Shown piece after piece: positions 56,897-64,000 of a DNA stretch of 64,000 bases; position 1 is the stretch's first letter, and every line of letters starts with the position of its first letter. The notes beneath the pieces are model-generated. The model did no database searches and had not been told where the DNA came from. It was given only the letters and a program-made list of their open reading frames with translations. This stretch comes from Rhizobium binae (lineage in GTDB: Bacteria > Pseudomonadota > Alphaproteobacteria > Rhizobiales > Rhizobiaceae): the NCBI RefSeq assembly GCF_017357225.1, contig NZ_CP071604.1, positions 871,001-935,000 of the forward strand, read 5' to 3'. A program made the position numbers and the translations under genes.

Positions 56897-58216
56897 ATGA
56901 GCTCCCGGATGGCGCGGTTCGGTCTGAGCGCATATCGTCTGGCGGGAACCGTAGCCTCTCCGGTCGTCGGCCTCTATATCACCTACCGCACGGCCAAGGG
57001 CAAGGAAGACCGCGCGCGCCGCCTGGAACGCTTCGGCTATCCGAGCGCCAACCGGCCACAGGGTCCGCTCGTCTGGTTTCATGCCGCAAGTGTCGGCGAA
57101 ACCAATGCCGTCATTCCGCTGATCCGCGAAATCCGCCGCCGCGATATCCACGTCATCCTGACGACCGGCACCATCACGTCGGCCAGGCTTGCCGCCGAGC
57201 GCCTCGGCGATGAAGCGATCCATCAATATGTGCCGCTCGACCTGAAGCCGTCTGTCAGCCGCTTTCTCGATTATTGGCAGCCCGATTGCGCCATCATCGC
57301 CGAATCCGAGATCTGGCCGGCAACCGTGCTGGAACTCGGCCGCCGCCGTATCCCGCAGATCCTGATCAATGCCCGCATGTCGGACCGCTCCTTTGCCCGC
57401 TGGCGCCGCCGCCCGTCGATCGCCGAAGCCCTGTTCGAAAATCTCGCCCTCGTCATTTCCCAGTCGGATGTCGATGCCGAGCGTTTCCGCGATCTCGGCG
57501 CCGTTCCGGTCATCACCTCGGGCAACCTCAAGGTCGATACCGACGCTCCGCCCTATGACAGCGCTGTCCTCGCCCGCTACAAGAAGCAGATCGGCGATCG
57601 CAAGACCTGGGCGGCGATCTCGACCTTCGACGGCGAGGAGAATGCCGCCGGCATCGTCCATCGCGCCCTGAAGGAACGCGATCGCCAGTTGACGATCATC
57701 GTGCCGCGCCATCCCGAGCGCAGCGACGAGATCGAGGCGGCTCTGGTCAAGCAGGGCCTCAAGGTCGCCCGCCGCACCCGCGACGACATCCTGTCCGCCG
57801 ACATCGATGTTTTCCTCGGCGACACGATCGGCGAAATGGGTCTTTATCTGCGCCTGACGGAGATTGCCTTCGTCGGCCGGTCGCTGTTTGCCGAAGGCGG
57901 CCAGAACCCGCTCGAGCCGGCCATGCTTGGCTGCGCCATCCTCTCCGGCGGCAATGTGCAGAATTTCCGCGAGGCCTATCAGAAGCTTGCCCGCAGCGGC
58001 AGCGCCCGCATGGTGCGCGATACCGAAATGCTGGCCAAGGGCGTGCACTACCTTTTGACCAACGACGAAGCCCGCCGCACCATGATCGAAGCCGGCATCG
58101 CCACCGTGCACGAGATGCGCGGCGCTCTCACGGCGACGGTCAAGGGGCTGGAACCCTATATCAATCCGCTGACGGTCAAGGCGCGCCTGTTGCCCAGGGC
58201 CGTCGCCCAGTTCTGA
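56897..58216 (+). CDS. waaA: 3-deoxy-D-manno-octulosonic acid (Kdo) transferase
   Basis: A 439-residue GT30-family glycosyltransferase at the inner membrane that adds Kdo from CMP-Kdo to lipid IVA. It has a short N-terminal anchor, WFHAASVGETNAVIPLI (catalytic Glu, about residue 64), the INARMSDRSF block, SQSDVDAERFRDLGA and GNLKVDTDAPP in the middle, and the C-terminal nucleotide-sugar site EGGQNPLEPAMLG (about residue 333). GGAGG precedes the ATG. The next gene starts 9 bp after the stop. Confidence 0.95.
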   Translation: MSSRMARFGLSAYRLAGTVASPVVGLYITYRTAKGKEDRARRLERFGYPSANRPQGPLVWFHAASVGETNAVIPLIREIRRRDIHVILTTGTITSARLAAERLGDEAIHQYVPLDLKPSVSRFLDYWQPDCAIIAESEIWPATVLELGRRRIPQILINARMSDRSFARWRRRPSIAEALFENLALVISQSDVDAERFRDLGAVPVITSGNLKVDTDAPPYDSAVLARYKKQIGDRKTWAAISTFDGEENAAGIVHRALKERDRQLTIIVPRHPERSDEIEAALVKQGLKVARRTRDDILSADIDVFLGDTIGEMGLYLRLTEIAFVGRSLFAEGGQNPLEPAMLGCAILSGGNVQNFREAYQKLARSGSARMVRDTEMLAKGVHYLLTNDEARRTMIEAGIATVHEMRGALTATVKGLEPYINPLTVKARLLPRAVAQF

Positions 58217-58225
58217 GGAGGCGTA

Positions 58226-58948
58226 ATGTCCGGCTCGGCGCGTATCAAAGGCATCCTCTTCGACAAGGACGGCACGCTGCTCGATTATGACGAGAGCTGG
58301 TTGCCGGTCAATCGCGAGCTTGCCCGCATTGCCGCCGAGGGCGATCCGCTTCTCGCGGACCGTTTGCTCTTAGCCTGCGGCATGGATCCGGTAACCGGCC
58401 ATATCGTTCCCGACAGCCTGCTCGCCGCCGGCAATACCCGTCAGATCGCCGAGGGGCTCGTCGCCGCCGGCTCGATGGTTGCTGTCGGCGAACTGACGAT
58501 CCGTCTCGACGATCTCTTTTCCGGCGCCGCCGAATTTTCCGTGCCGGTGACCGATCTTGCCTGCTTCTTCGCAAGGCTGCATCGGCGCGGCTTCAAGCTC
58601 GGCGTCGCCTCCAGCGACAATGAGCGGTCGATCCGCCAGACGGCCGAACGTTTCGGTTTTGCCGGCTATGTCGATTACATCGCCGGCTATGACAGCGGCT
58701 TCGGCGTCAAGCCGCAACCGGGCATGGTGCTCGGCTTCTGCGCCGCGACCGGTCTTTTGCCGGAAGAGGTCGCGATGGTCGGCGACAATAATCATGATCT
58801 GCATATGGGCCTGAATGCGGGAACGGGGCTCAGGATCGCCGTGCTGACCGGCACCGGCTCGCGCGATTCGCTTGCCGCCGCTGCCGATCATGTGCTCGAC
58901 GATATCACCGCCATCGAGACATTGCTGCCCGACCTGCAACTGGCCTGA
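58226..58948 (+). CDS. HAD-family phosphatase (phosphoglycolate phosphatase-like)
   Basis: A 240-residue HAD protein with motif I LFDKDGTLLDYDESWLPVNR (residues 10-29; the first Asp is the nucleophile), a helical C1 cap, motif II GVASSDNERSIRQTAE, a conserved Lys in GFGVKPQPGM and motif IV AMVGDNNHDLHMGLNAG (about residue 187). Gph-like substrate range is plausible. It lies between waaA and lpxK with a GAGGAGG box at the start, so it is part of the same transcript. Confidence 0.88.
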   Translation: MSGSARIKGILFDKDGTLLDYDESWLPVNRELARIAAEGDPLLADRLLLACGMDPVTGHIVPDSLLAAGNTRQIAEGLVAAGSMVAVGELTIRLDDLFSGAAEFSVPVTDLACFFARLHRRGFKLGVASSDNERSIRQTAERFGFAGYVDYIAGYDSGFGVKPQPGMVLGFCAATGLLPEEVAMVGDNNHDLHMGLNAGTGLRIAVLTGTGSRDSLAAAADHVLDDITAIETLLPDLQLA

Positions 58949-59061
58949 ACGACGCGCGATCTTTGCAAGGGCTTGCATTTTCACCGGTTTTGGCCTCTCA
59001 ATCCGCCGGTCGAATAGCAAGGGGCCGGTTCTGAAGCCGGGCAGGGGAGCAGGACGGCACG

Positions 59062-60135
59062 ATGATATCCGAAGCGCCGCCGTTCTGGTGGAGGAAAGCC
59101 GATTGGCGGGCCTGGGTGCTGGCGCCGCTTTCCTTTCTCTACGGCCGTGTCGCCGGCCACCGCATGGCCCATGCGCGCCGCGCCTCCGTATCCATTCCCG
59201 TCATCTGCGTCGGCAATTTCACCGTGGGCGGCGCCGGCAAGACGCCGACGGCGCTGACGATCGCCCGCGCCGCCAAGGCGAAAGGCTTGAAACCCGGCTT
59301 TCTCAGCCGCGGTTACGGCGGTTCGCTCGACGTGACGACGGTGGTCGATCCTCATCATCACCGGGCCGTCGCCGTCGGCGATGAGCCGCTGCTGCTTGCC
59401 CAGGAGGCGCTGACGGTGATTTCCCGCCGGCGTGTCGAGGGTGCCGCGCGGCTGGTGGCGGAAGGCGCCGACCTCATCATCATGGACGACGGTTTCCAGA
59501 GCGCCCGGCTGGCGATCGACTATGCCCTGCTCGTCATCGACGCGACGCGCGGCCTCGGCAATGGCCATATCGTGCCGGCCGGCCCGGTCCGCGCGCCGAT
59601 CGCCCAGCAATTGCGGTCGGCGACGGCCCTGCTGAAGGTCGGTGGCGGCCATGCCGCCGACAGGATCGTCCGCATGGCGGCGCGTGCGGCAAAGCCCTAT
59701 TTCACTGCATCGCTCAAGGTGCGTGGCGACGATCGGCTCGCCGGCATCAGGGTGCTGGCCTTTGCCGGCATTGCCGATCCCGCCAAATTCTTCCGCACCG
59801 TCGAATCGCGCGGCGCCGAGATCGCCGTCGCCAAGACCTTCGGCGACCACGAGCACCTGACTGAGGAAGAGATCGGCGATATCCTGACGACCGCCGAGCG
59901 CCAGGATCTTCTGATCGTGACCACCTCGAAGGATTTCGTCCGCCTGTCCGGCCATCACGGCAAGGCGCAAGAGCTGGCGCAAAAGTGCCGGGTGATCGAG
60001 GTCGACATGGTCTTCGACGATCACCTCGCTCCGGGCTTGATCATCGACCGGGCGATCGTCGCCTGCCGCGAGCGCCGTCTGCGGGAGATGAAGGCGGGGG
60101 ATAAAGCCATTCCACGCAAGGCTGAACCGCTGTAA
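59062..60135 (+). CDS. lpxK: tetraacyldisaccharide 4'-kinase
   Basis: A 357-residue P-loop kinase that phosphorylates the 4'-position of the lipid A disaccharide. An N-terminal membrane-associated segment ([16 protein letters not shown]) is followed by the Walker A motif [17 protein letters not shown] (about residue 51), the DDGFQ motif [12 protein letters not shown] (about residue 145) and VFDDHLAPG near the end. In rhizobial lipid A the 4'-phosphate is later removed, but lpxK is still used in synthesis. It closes the waaA-HAD-lpxK run. Confidence 0.97.
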   Translation: MISEAPPFWWRKADWRAWVLAPLSFLYGRVAGHRMAHARRASVSIPVICVGNFTVGGAGKTPTALTIARAAKAKGLKPGFLSRGYGGSLDVTTVVDPHHHRAVAVGDEPLLLAQEALTVISRRRVEGAARLVAEGADLIIMDDGFQSARLAIDYALLVIDATRGLGNGHIVPAGPVRAPIAQQLRSATALLKVGGGHAADRIVRMAARAAKPYFTASLKVRGDDRLAGIRVLAFAGIADPAKFFRTVESRGAEIAVAKTFGDHEHLTEEEIGDILTTAERQDLLIVTTSKDFVRLSGHHGKAQELAQKCRVIEVDMVFDDHLAPGLIIDRAIVACRERRLREMKAGDKAIPRKAEPL

Positions 60136-60184
60136 CGCGTGCTGACGTGGCAAAGTTTCCACCAGCCTCGGAGCGGCGGCGGCG

Positions 60185-61069
60185 TCACGCGATCGAGCGA
60201 AGTAAGGTTTCGCGGGCGGAGGTCAGATGCGAGCGGCAAGCCCGATCGATCGAGGCGATATTGCGGCTTTCAAGGGCGTCGATCAGTGCGAGATGCTCCC
60301 TGATGGCGACTTCATTGCGCGTCCGCTCATCGCGCTTGTTCCACTGATAGTGATAGTGGAAGACGATGGCGATCACGTCCTGGAAGCTTTCGATAAAGCG
60401 GTTCGGCGCGACCGCCGCAATGAGCCGATGGAATCGGCTGTCGAGCTCCGAGAAATCCTGAAACCGGACGTCGATACCCGCCAGCAGCTCCAAATGTGCC
60501 GCCCGCATAGCACGGACCTGCTTCCAGATGGGCGAGCCGTCGGGCAGGGTGGCGAACAATCGCGCGGAGCGCATTTCGAACATCTCCCTGATCTCGAACA
60601 GTTCGAGTGCGAAATTCGCGGTGAAACCTTTGAAAACCCAGCCGGCATTCTGACGTTTCTCGATCAGCCCATATTTCTGAAATCGATTGAGAAACTCACG
60701 CACGATCGTTGTCGCGACCCCGAATTTCCTCGCGAGTTCCGCCTCGTTGATCTCCGTGCCCGGACAGGCATTGTCGCGCAGCATCCACTCCATGAAGCTC
60801 GTCTCGACCTGTTCCGAGATGGCTAGGGTCTGCTCCTTCGGATAGCGCTCTGTCTGCTGCGGGTGCTCACGTATGATCCGTCTGTGCGCTTCGGATGCGA
60901 TGACCCCGCGGGCGGACATGCCCGCCAGCACCTTCCGCACCGTCGTTCTGCTGACGCCAAGCTGGGCGCGCAGCGCGTTTTCGGACGGCAATTCCGTTCC
61001 AGGATCGAGCGTCCGAAGAAGATCGATCATGTCGTTGAAGGCCCGCTTGAAGGTCGTATCCATTCTCAT
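60185..61069 (-). CDS. GntR-family regulator with two winged-helix domains and an FCD domain
   Basis: A 294-residue regulator with an unusual order. A canonical GntR winged helix at about residues 6-60 (LDPGTELPSENALRAQLGVS, then RTTVRKVLAGMSARGVI) is followed by a second one at about residues 85-148 (PGTEINEAELARKFGVATTI, VREFLNRFQKYGLIEKRQNAG). The C-terminal FCD domain (about residues 155-285) keeps the likely metal ligands: Asp and His in ELDSRFHRLIA, His in IREHLALID and His in CRSHLTSA. FCD domains bind small carboxylates or sugar acids. AGAGG lies 7 bp before the ATG. It is divergent from the ABC sugar transporter, which is its likely target. Confidence 0.92.
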   Translation of the reverse strand: MRMDTTFKRAFNDMIDLLRTLDPGTELPSENALRAQLGVSRTTVRKVLAGMSARGVIASEAHRRIIREHPQQTERYPKEQTLAISEQVETSFMEWMLRDNACPGTEINEAELARKFGVATTIVREFLNRFQKYGLIEKRQNAGWVFKGFTANFALELFEIREMFEMRSARLFATLPDGSPIWKQVRAMRAAHLELLAGIDVRFQDFSELDSRFHRLIAAVAPNRFIESFQDVIAIVFHYHYQWNKRDERTRNEVAIREHLALIDALESRNIASIDRACRSHLTSARETLLRSIA

Positions 61070-61084
61070 GAGGCAACCTCTGGT

Positions 61085-61168
61085 ATGATTATCTATCTAT
61101 AAAAAACAAGTTGACGTACGTGTATCATATGTTTCTTATGTATAAAGAACGGGGGAGGCTAGGGGAAT
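61085..61168. promoter_or_regulatory. AT-rich divergent regulatory region (GntR / ABC transporter)
   Basis: The short intergenic region holds TTGACGTACGTGTATCATAT, which contains the perfect palindrome ACGTACGT (61113-61120), then TTATGTATAAAG. A TTGACG and TATGTA pair is spaced 20 bp apart, longer than ideal for a promoter. The palindrome is a candidate GntR half-site pair. The region ends with a purine-rich AGGGGAA just before the TTG start of the permease gene. Confidence 0.4.
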
Positions 61169-62227
61169 TTGGAAGACTCCGGGATTCTGCCTCAGAATTC
61201 GTCCCGGCCTGGGGGTTCGCAGGATGCGACCTTCCATCCGAGACAATCTGGCATCTCATGGGGGCTGAAGCTATTGAGCCTGGGCCCACTGTTGATCCTC
61301 GTTCTGCTGATCGCCGTCGTCAGTTTGATCACGCCGGCCTTTCTAAAGCCCGTCAACCTGGGCAACATCCTGGCGCAAACCGCAGTGATTGCTGTTGTGG
61401 CGATGGGACAGCAGCTCGTTATCCTGACCCGTGGGATCGACCTGTCTGTCGGCTCGAACCTGGCGCTAGCCACGGTCATCGGCGGACTCGCCTACCAGCA
61501 GGTTGATTCCTCGATCGTCGTCATCGTGGCCATGCTGCTTGCAGGTGCGGTTGTCGGGGCGATAAACGGCGCGGTCTTTGTCTATGGCCGGCTGCCGCAC
61601 CCCTTCATTATAACAGTTGCGACCTTGAGTATTTGCCGCGGCCTGGCCCTTTCATTGGCTCCCGGCCACACCACCATGCGCGGGATGCCTGATGCGATTG
61701 CCGTGATCGGCGGCGGTACGACGCTTGGCGTGCCCAACTCTTTCTTTGTCGTCACCATATTCGCGTTTCTTTTTCTGATCCTGACGAAATCGATGGTCTT
61801 TGGCCGATGGATCTATGCGGTCGGCGGCTCGCCGAATGCCGCCAGAAGCATGGGTATACCGGTAAAGGGCGTTCTGCTCGCAACCTACATCATCTGCGGC
61901 TTTTGTGCAGGTGTCGGCGCGGTGCTGCTTGCAGGACGGACCGCCGCCGCCTCGCCAATCTACGGCAATCTCCTGGAGCTCGACACCATTGCTGCGGTGA
62001 TCATCGGTGGCGCCAGCTTCCTTGGCGGCCGGGGCCATCTCGGCCACGCACTGATCGGCGCCGTTCTGATCGGCGTTATCCGCAACGCCCTTAACTTACT
62101 CGGCGTCGACGTGTTCTTTCAAATGATCGCGATTGGGCTCGTCATCGTCATTGCCGTAGAGGCCGATGTGCTTCGCAACCATCTCGAGGCGCGCGCGCGT
62201 GTGCTTCAAACGGCGAGAATACAATGA
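61169..62227 (+). CDS. sugar ABC transporter permease, CUT2 (RbsC-like)
   Basis: A 352-residue inner-membrane permease with 8-10 predicted helices. Family motifs: LARGIDLSVGS-type sequence (here ILTRGIDLSVGSNLALATVI, about residue 88) and GGASFLGGRGHLGHALIGAV (about residue 271), the EAA-like coupling loop region. It begins at TTG with AGGGGAA 5 bp upstream; there is no nearby in-frame ATG, and the N-terminal 35 residues are hydrophilic. Its stop overlaps the ATPase start by 4 bp. The transported sugar is not determined; RbsC/FrcC-type permeases carry pentoses, hexoses or polyols. Confidence 0.93.
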   Translation: MEDSGILPQNSSRPGGSQDATFHPRQSGISWGLKLLSLGPLLILVLLIAVVSLITPAFLKPVNLGNILAQTAVIAVVAMGQQLVILTRGIDLSVGSNLALATVIGGLAYQQVDSSIVVIVAMLLAGAVVGAINGAVFVYGRLPHPFIITVATLSICRGLALSLAPGHTTMRGMPDAIAVIGGGTTLGVPNSFFVVTIFAFLFLILTKSMVFGRWIYAVGGSPNAARSMGIPVKGVLLATYIICGFCAGVGAVLLAGRTAAASPIYGNLLELDTIAAVIIGGASFLGGRGHLGHALIGAVLIGVIRNALNLLGVDVFFQMIAIGLVIVIAVEADVLRNHLEARARVLQTARIQ

Positions 62228-62988
62228 GCCCTGCATCGACGACACCGGCACTTTCGGTACGAAACGCGCAGAAGCGCTTCGGGGCGATTCATGCCCTGAA
62301 AAACATAAGCTTCGATGCATATGCAGGTGAGGTAACCGCTCTTTTGGGCGACAACGGCGCCGGCAAGTCAACGCTCGTCAAATGCATCAGCGGGCTTCAC
62401 AGTCTCGACGAAGGAGAAATTCTTGTCGACGGCGCTCCCGTATGGCTCAATTCAACGGCGGCGGCCCGCCGCGCCGGTATTGAAACCGTCTATCAGGACC
62501 TGGCGCTTTTCGACAACCTGACTCCGGTACAGAATTTCTATTGCGGCCGGGAGATCGCCTTTCCCTCCTGGCTGCCGCGTCCGCTCCGCTTCCTCAACTC
62601 GGGCATGATGCGGCGGGAGGCAGCAAGCGTCATCGATCGCCTGAAGGTCAAGCTGCCGAGATTCGACGCGCCGGTCGCACTGATGTCCGGGGGGCAGCGA
62701 CAGGCGATCGCGGTCGCGCGCGCCATCGTCTTTGCGCGCAAGCTCGTGCTCCTCGACGAACCAACGGCGGCCCTCGGCCTTCGCGAGGCCCGCCAGGTTC
62801 TTGATCTGATCAATCAGCTTAAAGCCGCCGGCAATGCGGTGATCTTGATCACGCACAATATGGAACACGTCGTCGAGATCGCCGATCGGGCGGTCGTGCT
62901 GCGCCAAGGTCGCAAGGTCGGTGAACTGAAGCCAACGGAAGCGAATAAGCAGGACCTTGTCGCGATGATTGTCGGCGCCGGGGCTTGA
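62224..62988 (+). CDS. sugar ABC transporter ATP-binding protein, single-domain CUT2
   Basis: A 254-residue ATPase with Walker A GDNGAGKSTLVK (about residue 42), Q-loop at VYQDLALFD, signature motif LMSGGQRQAIAVARA (about residue 156), Walker B KLVLLDEPTAAL and the switch His in LITHNMEHV. It has only one nucleotide-binding domain, as in the rhizobial fructose transporter FrcA, whereas most CUT2 ATPases (RbsA) have two fused. It therefore should act as a homodimer. Start overlaps the permease stop. Confidence 0.95.
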   Translation: MSPASTTPALSVRNAQKRFGAIHALKNISFDAYAGEVTALLGDNGAGKSTLVKCISGLHSLDEGEILVDGAPVWLNSTAAARRAGIETVYQDLALFDNLTPVQNFYCGREIAFPSWLPRPLRFLNSGMMRREAASVIDRLKVKLPRFDAPVALMSGGQRQAIAVARAIVFARKLVLLDEPTAALGLREARQVLDLINQLKAAGNAVILITHNMEHVVEIADRAVVLRQGRKVGELKPTEANKQDLVAMIVGAGA

Positions 62989-63066
62989 GGGAGATCGCTG
63001 CTTCGTTTGGGGCAGCGAACAACGAGATCGCTCTAGAGGAGAGCGGTCGAACATGGGAGGTGTATC

Positions 63067-63984
63067 ATGAAACGGCATTTCCTGCTGGGGACCCTGGGGA
63101 TCCTGGCCGTCGCTGCAGTACCATCCTTGGCGCAGGAGCCGATCAAGCTCGGCTTCATAACCAAATTCCCCGTACCGTTCTTTGCAACAATGGAGAACGC
63201 CGCGAAGGACTATGCGAAGAGAAATCCCGGCGTCGAGATCATTTACGGGCAGGGTACGTCGGCAACTGACATCGAGGGCCAGATTGCGCAGATCGAGTCC
63301 ATGGTGACGCGAGGCGTGCAGGGCATTGCCATTACCCCGGTCGATCCCACCGTATCCACTGCTCTGGATAAGGCGGTTGCCGCCGGCGTCAAGGTCGTGC
63401 TGATGGATAATAATATCCCGGATTGGAACGGCAGGACGGCGCTTGCCACGACCAACAATTTCGCCGCGGGCAAAATCGCGGGCGAATACCTCAAAACTGT
63501 TCTTAAAGCCGGAGACACGCTTGGGATTCTCGAGGGCGTGCCCGGCGTGCCGGCGCTTGATGACCGTGTGAAGGGGATGCTGGAAGGCCTGAACGGCCTT
63601 GACGTCAAGATCGTCGGAAAAGGCGCGACAAACTGCACCGAGGAACTCGGTATCAGCGTCGCCGAGGATCTGCTCACGAAGAACCCGGACCTCAAGGCGA
63701 TCTATGCCGCCTGCGGTCCGCCCGCTGCTGGCGCAGCGCGGGCGATCAAGAATGCCGGCATTGCCAATGACAAGATTGTACTGGTCGGTTTCGACTTCTG
63801 CTGTGGCGAGGAGGAAGCGCTGAAGAGTGGAGTCGAGGACGCGTCGGTAGCGCAGTTCCCCACCAAAATGGCTGAGCTCGGCGTGGATGCCCTGGTGAAA
63901 TCGATACGCGGAGAAAAGGTTGAGTCTTTGATCGACTCCGGCGCCGCCCTCGTAACGCCCGACAATATGGCATCCTTCAAGTGA
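63067..63984 (+). CDS. sugar ABC transporter substrate-binding protein, CUT2 (peripla_BP_4)
   Basis: A 305-residue periplasmic protein with a signal peptide (about residues 1-22, cleavage near PSLA|QEP) and a two-lobed type I sugar-binding fold: KLGFITKFPVPFFATMENAA, IAITPVDPTVSTALDKAVAA, VVLMDNNIPDW and DKIVLVGFDFCCGEEEAL. Aromatic and polar residues at these positions usually contact the sugar. The pair of Cys in DFCCGEE is notable. The gene is complete, ending 16 bp before the window does. It is the third gene of the transporter, an order different from the usual binding-protein-first layout. Confidence 0.94.
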   Translation: MKRHFLLGTLGILAVAAVPSLAQEPIKLGFITKFPVPFFATMENAAKDYAKRNPGVEIIYGQGTSATDIEGQIAQIESMVTRGVQGIAITPVDPTVSTALDKAVAAGVKVVLMDNNIPDWNGRTALATTNNFAAGKIAGEYLKTVLKAGDTLGILEGVPGVPALDDRVKGMLEGLNGLDVKIVGKGATNCTEELGISVAEDLLTKNPDLKAIYAACGPPAAGAARAIKNAGIANDKIVLVGFDFCCGEEEALKSGVEDASVAQFPTKMAELGVDALVKSIRGEKVESLIDSGAALVTPDNMASFK

Positions 63985-64000
63985 ACCGTTGCTCCTGTGG

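Overview
The window looks like a chromosomal segment of a fast-growing rhizobium close to Rhizobium etli/leguminosarum. Reasons: high GC, alphaproteobacterial gene orders (guaB; glcDEF; hisS-hisZ-hisG; CIRCE-groES-groEL; HAD-ribF-ileS; pmbA-cysQ-DUF4170-waaA-HAD-lpxK), a probable outer-membrane lipid A oxidase (LpxQ type, known from R. leguminosarum/etli), and several palindromic intergenic repeats of the rhizobial RIME/RPE kind. The species is inferred from memory of gene content, not from a search. I saw no rRNA, tRNA, CRISPR array, prophage or transposase gene.

Layout. 1-6.4 kb: 3' part of a polysaccharide polymerase/O-antigen ligase gene, a small VOC protein, a DHA2-type MFS exporter divergent from a Tat-exported metallo-beta-lactamase-fold enzyme, then guaB and a small membrane protein. 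6.4-12.3 kb: LysR/SDR divergent pair, MAPEG-like protein, TetR and LysR regulators, DUF1127 and DUF937 proteins. 12.4-16.9 kb: gshA, rsmE, a PiT phosphate permease and a NUDIX hydrolase, all on the minus strand. 17.2-22.4 kb: a LysR regulator divergent from glcDEF (glycolate oxidase), with a large inverted repeat between glcE and glcF. 22.4-30.4 kb: envelope and small periplasmic proteins (LpxQ-like barrel, two tandem L,D-transpeptidases), tag, a HAD phosphatase, an aldo/keto reductase, a DUF305/Cys-rich pair and an unknown protein. 30.5-34 kb: hisS-hisZ-hisG. 34-35.4 kb: DoxX protein divergent from a YghU-type glutathione transferase.

35.46-37.57 kb: the most unusual part. A two-gene unit (SDR oxidoreductase plus ECF sigma factor with a C-terminal NTF2/SnoaL-like domain) is bracketed by inverted CAGCCACTAACGT ends and a 7-bp direct repeat. 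It splits what would otherwise be a compact transcription terminator behind the glutathione transferase gene. It looks like a small cargo-carrying, transposase-less mobile element.

37.6-51.1 kb: a PAS-like orphan, a 101-bp tandem duplication of the groEL 3' end, groESL under a CIRCE operator, a HAD phosphatase, ribF, ileS, a lipoprotein, tadA, a pseudouridine synthase with a very long R/G/D-rich tail, rsmD and a patatin-like esterase. 51.3-54.1 kb: EVE and VOC proteins and a KefB/C-type antiporter. 54.2-60.1 kb: a pmbA-cysQ-DUF4170-waaA-HAD-lpxK run that links peptide maturation with Kdo/lipid A assembly. 60.2-64 kb: a GntR/FCD-type regulator with two winged-helix domains, divergent from a CUT2 sugar ABC transporter (permease, single-domain ATPase, binding protein).
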